64,000 nucleotides of DNA. It comes from Fundicoccus culcitae. Its GTDB lineage: Bacteria > Bacillota > Bacilli > Lactobacillales > Aerococcaceae. Made by a program: the position numbers and the translations under genes. Where the stretch lies: the NCBI RefSeq assembly GCF_024661895.1, contig NZ_CP102453.1, forward strand, positions 3,100,001 through 3,164,000, given 5' to 3'. The notes under the pieces were generated by a model. It was not told the DNA's origin. It worked only from the letters and a program-made list of their open reading frames with translations, and ran no database searches. Below, piece by piece: positions 1-10,912 of this stretch (positions are counted from its first letter, which is position 1; every line of letters begins with the position of its first letter).

Positions 1-25
1 AGATTTATTAAGTGAGGAGTATTAG

Positions 26-1105
26 ATGTTTGATCAATTAGATAGTTTGATTTTTCGTTTTGATGAAATTCATGAACTTTTAAGTGATCCGAGTGTGATT
101 TCAGACACTAATCGTTTACGTGATTTGACGATTGAAGAAGCGGATTTAAGACCAAAAGTTGAAAAAATTAAACGTTATAAACAAGTAGAAACAGAAATAG
201 ATGAAACGGAAGAGATGCTAGATGAAGGTCTCGATCCGGAAATGACTGACTTAGCTAAGACGGAGCTCAGTGATTTAAAAACAGAACGTCAACAATTAGA
301 AGATGATATCCGTATTATGATGTTACCAGAAGACCCTAATGATGGGAAAAATATTATTATGGAAATTCGGGGAGCCGCCGGTGGGGATGAGGCTCAATTA
401 TTCGCCGGTGATTTGTTAAATATGTATACCCATTATGCCGAAAGCCAAGGTTGGCGCGTCGAAATATTGGATGCTAATATTACCGGTATTGGTGGCTATA
501 AAGAAGTTTCTTTAATGATTACAGGCGATAAAGTGTATAGTAAGCTTAAATTTGAAAATGGCTCGCACCGTGTGCAACGCGTTCCAGAAACCGAATCACA
601 AGGGCGCGTACATACGTCAACGGCTACGGTCGTTGTTTTACCTGAAGCTGAAGAAATTGATTTTGAAATTGATGAAAATGATATTCGGGTCGATATTTAT
701 CACGCCAGTGGCGCGGGTGGACAACATGTTAATAAAACGGCTTCCGCTGTTCGTTTAACCCATATTCCAACGAATACCGTGGTAGCGATGCAAGATGAGC
801 GTTCACAGTTGAAAAACCGTGAGAAAGCGATGAAAATCTTACGTGCCCGTGTATTTGATCAAGTTCAAGCTGAAGCGCAAGCCGAATATGATTCAACCCG
901 TAAATTAGCTGTGGGTACGGGCGATCGGTCTGAGCGCATTCGAACGTATAATTTTCCTCAAAATAGGGTAACAGATCACCGAATTGGTTTAACCATTCAA
1001 CAATTAGATTCTATTTTAAGTGGTAAATTAGATGATATCATCGATGCTTTGGTTTTATTCGATCAAACCCAAAAGTTGGAGGAATTGAATGGACCAAAAG
1101 TCTAG
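26..1105 (+). CDS. prfA: Peptide chain release factor 1
   Basis: Release factor 1 recognises UAA and UAG in the ribosomal A site and triggers hydrolysis of peptidyl-tRNA. The 359 residues match the usual family length. The GGQ motif lies at residues 231-233 within [10 protein letters not shown], and the Gln is the expected target of the methyltransferase encoded next. The N-terminal third is the charged helical domain. The ATG at 26 follows a GAGGAG-type ribosome binding site. The 3' end overlaps prmC by 17 bases, so the two are probably translationally coupled. Order prfA-prmC-ywlC-glyA-upp is typical of Lactobacillales. Confidence 0.98.
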   Translation: MFDQLDSLIFRFDEIHELLSDPSVISDTNRLRDLTIEEADLRPKVEKIKRYKQVETEIDETEEMLDEGLDPEMTDLAKTELSDLKTERQQLEDDIRIMMLPEDPNDGKNIIMEIRGAAGGDEAQLFAGDLLNMYTHYAESQGWRVEILDANITGIGGYKEVSLMITGDKVYSKLKFENGSHRVQRVPETESQGRVHTSTATVVVLPEAEEIDFEIDENDIRVDIYHASGAGGQHVNKTASAVRLTHIPTNTVVAMQDERSQLKNREKAMKILRARVFDQVQAEAQAEYDSTRKLAVGTGDRSERIRTYNFPQNRVTDHRIGLTIQQLDSILSGKLDDIIDALVLFDQTQKLEELNGPKV

Positions 1106-1946
1106 TCAAACATTACATGAAGCTCTTCGTCGAGCTTCAATTTTTTTAGAGAAAAATCAAATGGATCCGGAATTAGCAAAAACCTATTGGCTCATGGCTT
1201 TTGATTGGAATCTAACCCAATTAGTCCAAGCTTTACATCAACCTGTACCACCAGCCGATATTCAATACTTTGAAAGTATTTTGAAACGTTTGGCCAACGC
1301 TGAACCGATTCAGTATATATTGGGTTATGCGGATTTTATGGGGGAACGCTTTAAGGTGACTCCAGATACACTGATTCCTCGAGAAGAAACCGCTGGGATT
1401 ATTGAGTTAGTCCGTGCTTTTTTGGAAGAAAAACCAACGGCACAAGTGTTAGACATTGGTACTGGCACGGGCATTCTAGCCATTATGCTAAAAAAACTAT
1501 TTCCAAGGACACAACTAACAGCGGTTGATATTTCACAAACGGCTTTAGCTATAGCTAAGGAAAATGCTCAACAAATAGACGTTGAAGTTAATTTTATTCA
1601 AAGTGATTTGTTAAAAGCCATCGATTTAGAACAGAAATTTGATTTAGTTGTGTCGAACCCACCTTATATTAGTGTCCATGAAAGCGACCTGATGGATGAA
1701 AGTGTTAAGAAATTTGAACCGCCATTGGCTTTGTTTGCTGAAAATAATGGCCTTGCTATCTATCAACAATTAGCTCAAACATTACCCGCTTTTATGAATC
1801 AACAAGGGCGTATCATTTTTGAAATAGGTTATCGACAGGGGAATCTAGTGAAAAAGCTTTTTGAAGCAGCATTTCCTCAAGCAAGGGTTGATGTTTTTCA
1901 AGACTATAATCAACTGGAGCGTTATGTAGTCATCCAATTAGACTAG
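1089..1946 (+). CDS. prmC: Release factor glutamine methyltransferase
   Basis: PrmC (HemK) methylates the Gln of the GGQ motif of release factors using S-adenosylmethionine. The 285 residues include a helical N-terminal domain, the SAM-binding motif [11 protein letters not shown] at about residues 122-132, and the substrate-amide motif NPPY at residues 190-193. The start overlaps the end of prfA, whose product is its substrate, so context and motif agree. The SD is GGAGG just upstream, inside the prfA coding region. Confidence 0.97.
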   Translation: MDQKSSQTLHEALRRASIFLEKNQMDPELAKTYWLMAFDWNLTQLVQALHQPVPPADIQYFESILKRLANAEPIQYILGYADFMGERFKVTPDTLIPREETAGIIELVRAFLEEKPTAQVLDIGTGTGILAIMLKKLFPRTQLTAVDISQTALAIAKENAQQIDVEVNFIQSDLLKAIDLEQKFDLVVSNPPYISVHESDLMDESVKKFEPPLALFAENNGLAIYQQLAQTLPAFMNQQGRIIFEIGYRQGNLVKKLFEAAFPQARVDVFQDYNQLERYVVIQLD

Positions 1947-1974
1947 TGGCATTCCATAGAAAGAGGCTATATTT

Positions 1975-3009
1975 ATGGAAGAATATCAGCAAACACAGAT
2001 CTTTGATTTTAACAATTTAAATGAGGCTGCCGATATTTTAAAAGCGGGTGGTTTGGTTGCTTTTCCAACTGAAACCGTTTATGGACTCGGTGCAATTGCT
2101 AACAACGAAGCGGCTGTCAAACGGGTGTTCAAAGTCAAAGGAAGACCGAGTGATAATCCCCTGATTGTTCATATTGCGAATCAGAAACAGGTCGATCAAT
2201 ATGTGGCTAGCATCAATGAGACGGCCCAACAATTAATGGATTTATTTTGGCCAGGTCCCTTAACAATTATTTTTCCTGCTAAAGAGGGTGTATTTGCTTC
2301 AAGTATATCAGCCGGTAGACCAACCGTATCCTTACGAATGCCCAATCAATTAGAAACATTGTTACTCATTGAAATGGTCGGTTTTCCCTTAGTCGGTCCA
2401 AGTGCTAATATATCAGGTAAACCCAGTCCGACAAAATTAGAACATGTACTGCATGATTTTAATGGTAAAATAGATGGGGCGGTAAAAGCACAAACGCCTC
2501 AAACCTTGATTGGTGTCGAGTCAACGGTTGTGATTGCCGAAGCTGATCGAATCGTTATTTTGAGACCAGGAGCGATAACACAAGATATGTTAAGTCAAGT
2601 GGGTAAGCCGGTGGTTGAATTATCCGCTCAAGAACAGTTAGAGAACGAAGGTGTACAATCACCGGGCGTTAAATATGTCCATTATAGTCCTAAACAACCT
2701 GTCTATTTAGTAGATGCTTCAAACGCCATCCGTGATTGGCAGGTATTTATTCGGAGTTCAAAAGTAAAGATAGGCTTATTAGCGGATGAAGAGTGGCTTG
2801 CAGTATTGCAAGATGAACCAATGATAACGCAAGTGTACTCCTTAGGTAAACGTGACGATATTGCAAAACATACGCAAGAATTGTATGCTGGTTTAAGGTA
2901 TTTAGAAGATACTGATTGTGAAATTATTCTTGTCCAAGGCCTGGCTGAACAGCCGTCAGCACATGCCTATATTAATCGAAGTAACAAAGCAGCGAACTAT
3001 ATCATTTAA
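1975..3009 (+). CDS. ywlC: Threonylcarbamoyl-AMP synthase (Sua5/YwlC)
   Basis: The enzyme makes threonylcarbamoyl-AMP from threonine, bicarbonate and ATP, the first step of t6A37 formation on ANN-decoding tRNAs. At 344 residues it is the long Sua5 type: an N-terminal YrdC domain (about 15-205, with FPTETVYGLG and the SANISGKPSPT motif) followed by a linker and a small C-terminal Sua5 domain. It lies 28 bases after prmC in the same transcription unit. The ATG follows an AGAGG ribosome binding site. Confidence 0.95.
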   Translation: MEEYQQTQIFDFNNLNEAADILKAGGLVAFPTETVYGLGAIANNEAAVKRVFKVKGRPSDNPLIVHIANQKQVDQYVASINETAQQLMDLFWPGPLTIIFPAKEGVFASSISAGRPTVSLRMPNQLETLLLIEMVGFPLVGPSANISGKPSPTKLEHVLHDFNGKIDGAVKAQTPQTLIGVESTVVIAEADRIVILRPGAITQDMLSQVGKPVVELSAQEQLENEGVQSPGVKYVHYSPKQPVYLVDASNAIRDWQVFIRSSKVKIGLLADEEWLAVLQDEPMITQVYSLGKRDDIAKHTQELYAGLRYLEDTDCEIILVQGLAEQPSAHAYINRSNKAANYII

Positions 3010-3027
3010 TTTAAGAATGGAGCGAAT

Positions 3028-4266
3028 ATGTCCGTGGAAAAGCAATATGTAGAAGATTTACAAGTGTTTGAGTTGATTGAAAAAGAGAAAGACCGTCAAA
3101 TGAATGGTATTGAGTTAATTGCATCTGAAAACTTTGTTTCACCCGCCGTTATGAAAGCACAAGGTAGTGTCTTAACCAACAAATACGCTGAAGGGTATCC
3201 TGGTCGCCGCTATTATGGTGGGTGTGAGTTTGTCGATCAAATTGAACAACTAGCTATTGACCGTGTGAAAGAATTGTTTGGCGCTGAATTCGCAAATGTT
3301 CAACCACATTCAGGCTCTTCAGCTAATTTAGCTGTCTATCGTGCCTTTTTACAACCTGGGGATAAAGTCCTAGGCATGGATTTATCGCAAGGGGGTCATT
3401 TAACCCACGGATCACCAGTAAACTTTAGTGGACAATCTTATGACATGTATAGTTACGGTGTCGATGAAAATGAATATTTAGACTATGAGGCACTAGAGGC
3501 TACAGCCCATGAAGTAAAACCTAAAATGATTATTGCGGGTGCTAGTGCTTATTCACGTGAAATTGATTTTGAGCGTATCGGCAAGATAGCTAAAGAAGTT
3601 GGAGCTATCTATTTTGTGGATATGGCGCATATTGCTGGTCTGGTGGCTACAGGTTACCATCAAAACCCGGTTCCCTATGCGGATGTGGTGACCACAACGA
3701 CACATAAAACCTTACGTGGACCACGTGGAGGAGTTATTTTAGCTAAGAAAGAACATGCAAAGAAAATTAATAGTGCCGTGTTTCCTGGTACCCAAGGAGG
3801 TCCCTTAGAACACGTGATTGCGGCTAAAGCCGTTGCTTTTAATGAAGCCTTACAACCCGCTTTTAAAACATATATTGGACAAATTCTTAAAAATGTTAAG
3901 GCAATGGTTGAAGTCTTTAATCAAGGACCTTTACGTGTTATTTCTAGCGGAAGTGACAATCATTTATTTATGCTGGATGTCACACCGGTTGGAATAACAG
4001 GTAAGGAAGCTCAAGAGCGTCTTGAAGCAGTAGGCATTACCGTTAATAAAAACTCCATTCCTAATGATCAAAAATCATTTGTTCAAACCAGTGGTATTCG
4101 GATAGGAACAGCCGCCATAACGACCCGTGGTGTCAAAGAGGACGAAGCAGCTTTAATTGCTGAGTTAATTACAAGCTGTTTACAAACAACGGATGAAGCT
4201 GAATTACAAACAATTCGTGAAAAAGTTCGCCGTATCGTTGAAAACAAACCCCTTTTTGCAGTATAA
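3028..4266 (+). CDS. glyA: Serine hydroxymethyltransferase
   Basis: This PLP enzyme converts serine and tetrahydrofolate to glycine and 5,10-methylenetetrahydrofolate, the main source of one-carbon units. The 412 residues match the family. The PLP lysine is K227 in [14 protein letters not shown], and the N-terminal [11 protein letters not shown] signature is present. The gene follows ywlC by 18 bases and precedes upp, a common Lactobacillales linkage. Nothing unusual is seen. Confidence 0.98.
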   Translation: MSVEKQYVEDLQVFELIEKEKDRQMNGIELIASENFVSPAVMKAQGSVLTNKYAEGYPGRRYYGGCEFVDQIEQLAIDRVKELFGAEFANVQPHSGSSANLAVYRAFLQPGDKVLGMDLSQGGHLTHGSPVNFSGQSYDMYSYGVDENEYLDYEALEATAHEVKPKMIIAGASAYSREIDFERIGKIAKEVGAIYFVDMAHIAGLVATGYHQNPVPYADVVTTTTHKTLRGPRGGVILAKKEHAKKINSAVFPGTQGGPLEHVIAAKAVAFNEALQPAFKTYIGQILKNVKAMVEVFNQGPLRVISSGSDNHLFMLDVTPVGITGKEAQERLEAVGITVNKNSIPNDQKSFVQTSGIRIGTAAITTRGVKEDEAALIAELITSCLQTTDEAELQTIREKVRRIVENKPLFAV

Positions 4267-4314
4267 TAGACAATTGAAAAAGTAAGGCAAATTATAATTT
4301 TGGAGGAATGCGTA

Positions 4315-4953
4315 ATGGCTAAATTTACAGTAGTGGAACATCCGTTAATCAAGCACAAATTGACGATTATTCGTGATAAAAATACATCAACGAAAGATTT
4401 TCGCGAGGTAACCAATGAAATAGCGATGTTAATGGCTTATGAAATCACCCGTGATTTACCACTGGAAGACGTCGAAATTGAAACACCCTTAACGAAAACA
4501 ACTCAAAAACAACTTACCGGTAAAAAATTAGCTATCGTTCCTATTTTAAGAGCTGGATTAGGCATGGTAGATGGCATTTTGAATTTAGTGCCTTCCGCAC
4601 GTGTTGGTCATATCGGCTTATATCGTGACCACGATACGTTAGAAGCGGTTGAATACTTCGCAAAATTCCCAACAGACATCCATGAAAGAAAACTTTTTGT
4701 GGTCGATCCCATGTTAGCGACTGGGAGCTCTGCCAATGCAGCGCTAGATATTTTAACCAACAAATACAACTGCAAACCAGAAAATATTCTCTTTGTTAGT
4801 TTAGTGGCTGCCCCTGAAGGTGTCCAAGCCGTTCAAGCGCGCTACCCTGAAGTCGATATCTTTACAGCTGCTTTGGATGAACGCTTAGACGAAAATGGCT
4901 ATATTTTACCAGGCTTAGGTGATGCTGGTGACCGTATCTTTGGTACAAAATAG
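4315..4953 (+). CDS. upp: Uracil phosphoribosyltransferase
   Basis: Upp salvages uracil to UMP using PRPP. The PRPP-binding loop [12 protein letters not shown] and the C-terminal uracil-binding region ([12 protein letters not shown]) are clear. A longer frame opens at TTG 4300, but the GGAGG at 4302-4306 lies inside it and is well spaced for ATG 4315, so the protein is taken as 212 residues starting MAKFTV, the normal length. A strong terminator follows at 4993. Confidence 0.97.
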   Translation: MAKFTVVEHPLIKHKLTIIRDKNTSTKDFREVTNEIAMLMAYEITRDLPLEDVEIETPLTKTTQKQLTGKKLAIVPILRAGLGMVDGILNLVPSARVGHIGLYRDHDTLEAVEYFAKFPTDIHERKLFVVDPMLATGSSANAALDILTNKYNCKPENILFVSLVAAPEGVQAVQARYPEVDIFTAALDERLDENGYILPGLGDAGDRIFGTK

Positions 4954-4992
4954 CTAACTCTAACGCTTAGACCCATACATATCACAACCAAT

Positions 4993-5054
4993 CCGAACAT
5001 TTTAATTATAGTGTAACCGTCTTTAACACTATAATTTAAACGTTCGGTTTTTTT
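4993..5054 (+). terminator. Intrinsic terminator after upp (palindrome family copy 1)
   Basis: Arms 4993-5013 and 5027-5047 form a 21-bp stem with two imperfect positions around a 13-base loop, followed by seven T. It ends the prfA-upp unit. Arm and loop sequence resemble the palindromes at 38054, 44477 and 49512, so it belongs to a small dispersed family. Confidence 0.9.
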
Positions 5055-5165
5055 CCGCTCGGAAATATAATCAAATAAGAATAGTTTAAATTAATTAGCA
5101 TCAATAGCGGTAAATAATGAACTATGGTAGACTAGTTTTACATAAGAGTGTGGAGGTACAAGGCT

Positions 5166-6440
5166 TTGGAACAACCGTTTAAAAATTTCTATAAAAGAAC
5201 TCGACAAGAAAAAGTCGCTTTATTAAAAACATTAGGTTATTTACCGGCTGATGATACACAAAGTCATCTACCGGAGGAAATAGCTGACCAAATGGTTGAA
5301 AACTACCTATTTAATTATGAACTCCCCCTTGGTGTAGCCGTCAATTTTAATATAAACGAGAAGGATTATGTCATCCCGATGGTGGTCGAAGAACCTTCCG
5401 TCATTGCGGCTGCCAGTAATGGTGCCAAAAAAATTGGGCCAATAAAAACCAGTGTGTCCCATCGCGAACTGATTGGCCAAATCGTTTTTGCTGAAGTAAC
5501 CGATGTTGATCAAAAAGTGAATTTGATTGAAAGTAGAAATGAAGAATTACTTCAATTGGCACGTTCCTTCTCGCCCAGTATGGTAAAAAGGGGTGCCGGA
5601 CCTAATCGTATTTGGGTCGAAACAAAGCAGGATACGACGGGGGATTATTTAATCGTATATGTGGGCATGGATACCGGGGAAGCAATGGGAGCCAATGCCA
5701 TCAATACTGTCCTAGAAGGAATAGCTCCAGAAATTGCGCAATTAATTCAACAGCCTATCTTATTTAGTATTCTATCTAATTATTCAGAAACAGCTATTAC
5801 AACCGCCCAAGCACGTATTCCTGTTTTAACCTTACATCCGAATGCGGTGGAAGCTGAGCAAATAGCCCATAAGTTAGAATTGGCCAGTCGATATGCTCAT
5901 ATCGATGTGTATCGTGCAACGACACATAATAAAGGGATCATGAATGGCATTGATCCCGTTTTAATTGCAACAGGTAATGATTGGCGTGCAGTGGAAGCAG
6001 GGGTACATGCCTATGCTAGTCGTAACGGTAACTATGAGTCTTTAACGGAGTGGGTTATTGATAAAAAAACCAATGAACTAGTGGGAACAATTTCACTTCC
6101 CTTAGCCATTGGTACGGTAGGCGGAACGATAGCGGTACATCCAAGTGCTCAATGGTCTTTAAAACTTTTAGGTAATCCCGACGCTGAAACACTAGCTGGT
6201 ATTGTTGCCTCAGTGGGATTAGCTCAAAATTTTGCTGCTATTTTTGCACTGGTTACAGATGGTATTCAAAAAGGGCATATGGCCTTACAAGCTAAAAGCT
6301 TAGCTCTTCAAGCAGGTGCCCATGTTGATGAATTACCCCAAGTGATTGAAAAACTAAAACAAAAACAAAAACAACCGGTCAACCAGGCGGTTGCCAAAGA
6401 AATTTTAGACGAAATACGTAAACAAAACCAGACCATTTAA
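5166..6440 (+). CDS. mvaA: Hydroxymethylglutaryl-CoA reductase (class II)
   Basis: MvaA reduces HMG-CoA to mevalonate, the committed step of the mevalonate route to isopentenyl diphosphate. Seen are the class II signatures GEAMGANAINT, TGNDWRAVEAG and GTIAVHPSAQ, and a catalytic His in QKGHMAL. The frame opens at GTG 5148, but TGGAGGT at 5151-5157 is a ribosome binding site for TTG 5166, giving 424 residues starting MEQPFKNFYKR. Unlike enterococcal MvaE it is not fused to a thiolase. mvaS follows after 26 bases. Confidence 0.95.
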   Translation: MEQPFKNFYKRTRQEKVALLKTLGYLPADDTQSHLPEEIADQMVENYLFNYELPLGVAVNFNINEKDYVIPMVVEEPSVIAAASNGAKKIGPIKTSVSHRELIGQIVFAEVTDVDQKVNLIESRNEELLQLARSFSPSMVKRGAGPNRIWVETKQDTTGDYLIVYVGMDTGEAMGANAINTVLEGIAPEIAQLIQQPILFSILSNYSETAITTAQARIPVLTLHPNAVEAEQIAHKLELASRYAHIDVYRATTHNKGIMNGIDPVLIATGNDWRAVEAGVHAYASRNGNYESLTEWVIDKKTNELVGTISLPLAIGTVGGTIAVHPSAQWSLKLLGNPDAETLAGIVASVGLAQNFAAIFALVTDGIQKGHMALQAKSLALQAGAHVDELPQVIEKLKQKQKQPVNQAVAKEILDEIRKQNQTI

Positions 6441-6466
6441 GGTTGCACAGAAAAGAGAGGAAATAT

Positions 6467-7666
6467 ATGTCTATGAGTGTTGGTATCGATAAAATTGGGC
6501 TATATATTCCACAACACTATGTTGATACGGAAGATTTAGCTAATGCCAGAGGAGTTGATCCTGCCAAATACCTTGTAGGGATTGGTCAAGAAAAGATGGC
6601 TATACCCTTATTAGAACAAGATATTATTGCATTAGCAGCTAATGCGGCCAAGCAAATATTAAGTCCAGAGGATTTAGAAGAAATCGATCAAATTATTTTC
6701 GCCACCGAATCGTCCTTTGATTTTTCGAAAGCGTCGGCGATTTATCTACATGATTTACTGAATATTCAACCTTATGCCAAAAGTTATGAAATTAAGCAAG
6801 CTTGTTATGGGATGACGGCAGGTATTCAATCGGCTTGTGACTATGTTCAGTTACGCCCACAGCGTAAAGTGCTAGTCGTATCAGCTGATATAGCCCGCTA
6901 TGGTCTAAATAGTTCTGGCGAAGTAACCCAAGGCGCTGGCGCCGTTGCTCTGTTAATCACGGCTAATCCAAGAATATTAGCGATTCAGCAAGAAAGCATC
7001 AGTGTAACCAGTAACCAGTTTGATTTTTGGCGGCCTCATTATTCCGATGTAGCCTTAGTTGATGGGCATTATTCAACACAACTGTATCAAGAATTATATG
7101 TTCAAGTTATGGAAAGGCTGGAGCTAACCAATCCAACCTATTTGCAGACCATCAAAGCCATGGTGTTCCATTTACCCTTTACTAAAATGGGACTCAAAGC
7201 TCTTAACAGTTATGCTCAAAGTGAATCGACTCACTTTGATTTAGAAAAGAAAGCAGCTTTATTAAACCAATGGCAAGCTATATACCCTGCAACAACCGTT
7301 TTAAATCGACAAGTAGGTAATCTATATACAGGTTCACTCTATTTAAGTTTGATTTCACTTTTAATGTTTGCCGAAGAGTTAACTAGTGGGGATGTGATTG
7401 GCTTATTTAGTTATGGTTCGGGAGCCGTCGCTGAATTAATTACAGGGATTATCCAACCACAATATCTTGAAATGCTCAATACCAACCAAATTCAAGCGCA
7501 TTTTGATCGGCGGACAAAATTAACCATTGCTGAATACGAAGCCATTTTTAATGAAACGCTAGCTTCCAATGAAGAAGTCTTAAATGTAAGCGATGGGACC
7601 CCAGGTGAGGGCTTTTATTTGAAAAAAATCGATGCCCACCGCCGTTATTACGATTATAAACCTTAA
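6467..7666 (+). CDS. mvaS: Hydroxymethylglutaryl-CoA synthase
   Basis: MvaS condenses acetyl-CoA and acetoacetyl-CoA to HMG-CoA, the substrate of MvaA. The catalytic triad regions are visible: Glu in FATESSFD, Cys in IKQACYGMTAG and His in VFHLPFTKMG. The frame extends upstream to 6443, but AGAGAGG at 6453-6460 supports ATG 6467, giving 399 residues starting MSMSVGIDKIGLY. It forms a two-gene unit with mvaA, ended by the terminator at 7674. Thiolase and mevalonate kinases are not in the window. Confidence 0.95.
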   Translation: MSMSVGIDKIGLYIPQHYVDTEDLANARGVDPAKYLVGIGQEKMAIPLLEQDIIALAANAAKQILSPEDLEEIDQIIFATESSFDFSKASAIYLHDLLNIQPYAKSYEIKQACYGMTAGIQSACDYVQLRPQRKVLVVSADIARYGLNSSGEVTQGAGAVALLITANPRILAIQQESISVTSNQFDFWRPHYSDVALVDGHYSTQLYQELYVQVMERLELTNPTYLQTIKAMVFHLPFTKMGLKALNSYAQSESTHFDLEKKAALLNQWQAIYPATTVLNRQVGNLYTGSLYLSLISLLMFAEELTSGDVIGLFSYGSGAVAELITGIIQPQYLEMLNTNQIQAHFDRRTKLTIAEYEAIFNETLASNEEVLNVSDGTPGEGFYLKKIDAHRRYYDYKP

Positions 7667-7673
7667 ATTAAAT

Positions 7674-7736
7674 AACATCTTTCAACTGCAGTCGCGATGA
7701 TTACATAGCAAACTGGCCATTGAAAGATGTTTTTTT
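7674..7736 (+). terminator. Intrinsic terminator after mvaS
   Basis: Perfect 12-bp arms AACATCTTTCAA (7674-7685) and its complement (7720-7731) enclose a 34-base loop and run into seven T. It separates mvaS from the convergent reverse gene, whose stop codon lies at 7739. Confidence 0.85.
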
Positions 7737-7738
7737 AC

Positions 7739-8200
7739 TTAGGCATTTTCTAATTCTGTGATAATTATCTTTTTCATGGCCATCATGGCTTGTATTTGAG
7801 CATCTGATTGAATTAAGCTCCCCATGTTATAAGGAACAATTTGCCAAGATAAACCAAATTGATCCTTAACCCAGCCACACTGTTCGGCTGCTGGCACATG
7901 CGAAAGCTTTTCCCAGTAGTAATCAATTTCAGCCTGATCCTCACATTCAATCGTAAAAGAGACCGCTTCGTGAAAACGGAAAACAGGACCACCATCTAAA
8001 GCCATTAACCGTTGACCATTTAGAATAAATTCCGCAGTAATAACTTTGTTGGTTTTGCCAATAAAATGTTCATCTAAGGCTTCGTCAGGGTAGTAGCTCA
8101 TCGACTCGATAGAAGAGTTTGGAAAAATGGAGACATAATAATTAACGGCTGCTTCACAATTATCATCACTAAACCATAAACAAGGGACAATTGATTTCAT
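7739..8200 (-). CDS. VOC-fold (PhnB-like, glyoxalase/3-demethylubiquinone type) protein
   Basis: A 153-residue protein of the vicinal oxygen chelate superfamily. The start MKSIVPCLWFSDDNCEAAVN, the FPNSS segment, the LMALDGGP strand and the CGWVKDQFGLSWQIVP ending are typical of the PhnB / 3-demethylubiquinone-methyltransferase-like domain. The frame is open further upstream, but AGGAG lies eight bases before ATG 8200 (reverse strand). The substrate is unknown for most family members. It is probably a single-gene unit between mvaS and the divergent Spx-family gene. Confidence 0.85.
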   Translation of the reverse strand: MKSIVPCLWFSDDNCEAAVNYYVSIFPNSSIESMSYYPDEALDEHFIGKTNKVITAEFILNGQRLMALDGGPVFRFHEAVSFTIECEDQAEIDYYWEKLSHVPAAEQCGWVKDQFGLSWQIVPYNMGSLIQSDAQIQAMMAMKKIIITELENA

Positions 8201-8290
8201 CAGTACCACTCCTTTGGTAAAATTGTAACACGATAAACATAAAAGCACGAGTTTTACCGTTTGCTAATATATAAGAAAGAAGGGATAAAT

Positions 8291-8647
8291 TTGCTGACAG
8301 TATACGGATTGAGTCATTGCACAACGACTCAAAAAGCCATTAAATATTTAGAAACAAAAGGGGTTAAGATAGACAACTTTATGGATATAAGGGATACGCC
8401 GCCTAATGTACAAACACTACAACTCCTACTTAACGATAAAAAAATGTCCATTCGAAGTATCATGAACACGTCTGGTGAATTGTATCGTTCCATGGGTTTA
8501 AAAGATAAAATAGATTCGATGAGCGAAAGCGAGCTACTTAAGTTATTATCTGAAAACGGCATGTTAATTAAACGGCCGTTAATTACAGATGGTCGTCGAG
8601 CAACCGTTAGTGCTAAAGAGTCTGTGCTTAATACGTGGATTGCCTAA
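8291..8647 (+). CDS. ArsC/Spx-family thioredoxin-fold protein
   Basis: About 118 residues with the ArsC/Spx fold: MLTVYGLSHCTTTQKAI gives an N-terminal Cys in a CxxT pattern instead of the CxxC of redox-sensing Spx, followed by FMDIRDTPP, the central helical region and a LIKRPLITDGRRA stretch like the family's RP-containing loop. The frame opens at TTG 8261, but AGAAGGG near 8278-8284 favours TTG 8291. With only the first Cys it looks closer to YusI/YffB-like ArsC homologues than to the RNA polymerase-binding regulator Spx. Exact role unknown. Confidence 0.85.
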   Translation: MLTVYGLSHCTTTQKAIKYLETKGVKIDNFMDIRDTPPNVQTLQLLLNDKKMSIRSIMNTSGELYRSMGLKDKIDSMSESELLKLLSENGMLIKRPLITDGRRATVSAKESVLNTWIA

Positions 8648-9712
<1,065 letters not shown>

Positions 9713-9752
9713 TCGCGTAAGACAAATTAATAAAATAATGAGGAGAAATTAA

Positions 9753-9974
<222 letters not shown>

Positions 9975-9998
9975 AAATAAAACCGAGGTGTTAACAAA

Positions 9999-10511
9999 AT
10001 GAGTTACTTGCTACTTACAGCCAGTCAGAATACCGCTTTAGGGAACACCATTATAACGTTAGTTGCTTTCGTTATACTACTTTTGATTATTAAAAAAGTA
10101 GCCTGGGGTCCTTTGATGAATATCCTTGAAGACAGACGCGCAACAGTCAATGCTGATTTAGATAAAGCATCTACTGAACGTGCAACCGCTCAAGAAGCTA
10201 ATCTTGAAGCCCAAAAGAATTTAAAAGAGGCAAAAAGTGAAGCATCACAAATCGTTTTACAAGCAAAACAACAAAGTTTACAAATCCAAGATAACATGAT
10301 GGAAGAAGCCAAGGCCGAAGTTTTGCAAATGCAAACGACGGCTAGAGCCGATATCGAACGCGAAAGACAACAAGTTATGGCAAATGTAAAAACAGATATC
10401 ACAAATATTGCGATTGAAATTGCGGAAAAAATTATTCAACGTGAAATCAATCCAGCTGACCATCAACATCTCATTGAGGATTTTATTCAAGAAATGGATG
10501 ATTTATCATGA
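9999..10511 (+). CDS. atpF: ATP synthase Fo subunit b
   Basis: Subunit b is the peripheral stalk. The 170 residues have one N-terminal membrane segment (about 15-33, ending KKVAWGP) followed by a long charged helix rich in Ala, Glu, Lys and Gln. The length is usual. GAGGTG precedes the ATG, and the last four bases overlap the atpH start (ATGA), suggesting coupled synthesis. Its C-terminal end is what the delta subunit normally binds, relevant because delta is shortened here. Confidence 0.95.
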   Translation: MSYLLLTASQNTALGNTIITLVAFVILLLIIKKVAWGPLMNILEDRRATVNADLDKASTERATAQEANLEAQKNLKEAKSEASQIVLQAKQQSLQIQDNMMEEAKAEVLQMQTTARADIERERQQVMANVKTDITNIAIEIAEKIIQREINPADHQHLIEDFIQEMDDLS

Positions 10512-10912
10512 CAGATACACAAAATAGAGTTGTCGTTAATAATGAATCATCTTTAAATAACCCTAAAGAAACAACGACTCGAACAGTCAACTTTGAAGAT
10601 GAATTGTTACGCTCTATCAATCAAAAAGACATCGTAAGCTTAACGGGTGATGAAATGCCCAAAAAAGCCGAAAGATTAACCATTACAAGTGCTTACCCCT
10701 TGACTAAAGAAGAAAAAGAAAAAATCGTTACGAAATATATCGAAAAAACGGCCACACAATTACGTCAAATTAAAACCATTGTCGACCCTAAATTGATTTC
10801 AGGTGTGCGTTTGCAAAGTGAAAGTTTTTACTATGAAGTAAGTGGTCAAAAAACATTACGCGAGTTGAAGGATTATTTAAGTAAAAATCCCATTATAGAG
10901 GAGGGATTGTAG
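10508..10912 (+). CDS. atpH: ATP synthase F1 subunit delta, N-terminal domain missing
   Basis: The product is 134 residues; family members are usually about 175-185. Residues about 55-125 match the C-terminal delta domain ([27 protein letters not shown], a final helix). The first 50 or so residues are polar and low in complexity, and do not resemble the six-helix N-terminal domain that normally binds the alpha subunit. The start is fixed by the ATGA overlap with atpF and the end by the one-base overlap with atpA, so no coding space is left over. The gene looks functional and not broken, but encodes a half-size delta. Confidence 0.85.
   Translation: MTDTQNRVVVNNESSLNNPKETTTRTVNFEDELLRSINQKDIVSLTGDEMPKKAERLTITSAYPLTKEEKEKIVTKYIEKTATQLRQIKTIVDPKLISGVRLQSESFYYEVSGQKTLRELKDYLSKNPIIEEGL

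Noticed and set aside
1-15. In-frame tail ending TGA before prfA, possibly the end of tdk
   Set aside because: Only four codons are visible; the neighbour identity cannot be supported from them.
4083-4415. 110-codon reverse frame across the glyA-upp junction
   Set aside because: Covers the glyA end and upp ribosome binding site; no start signal and no recognisable product.
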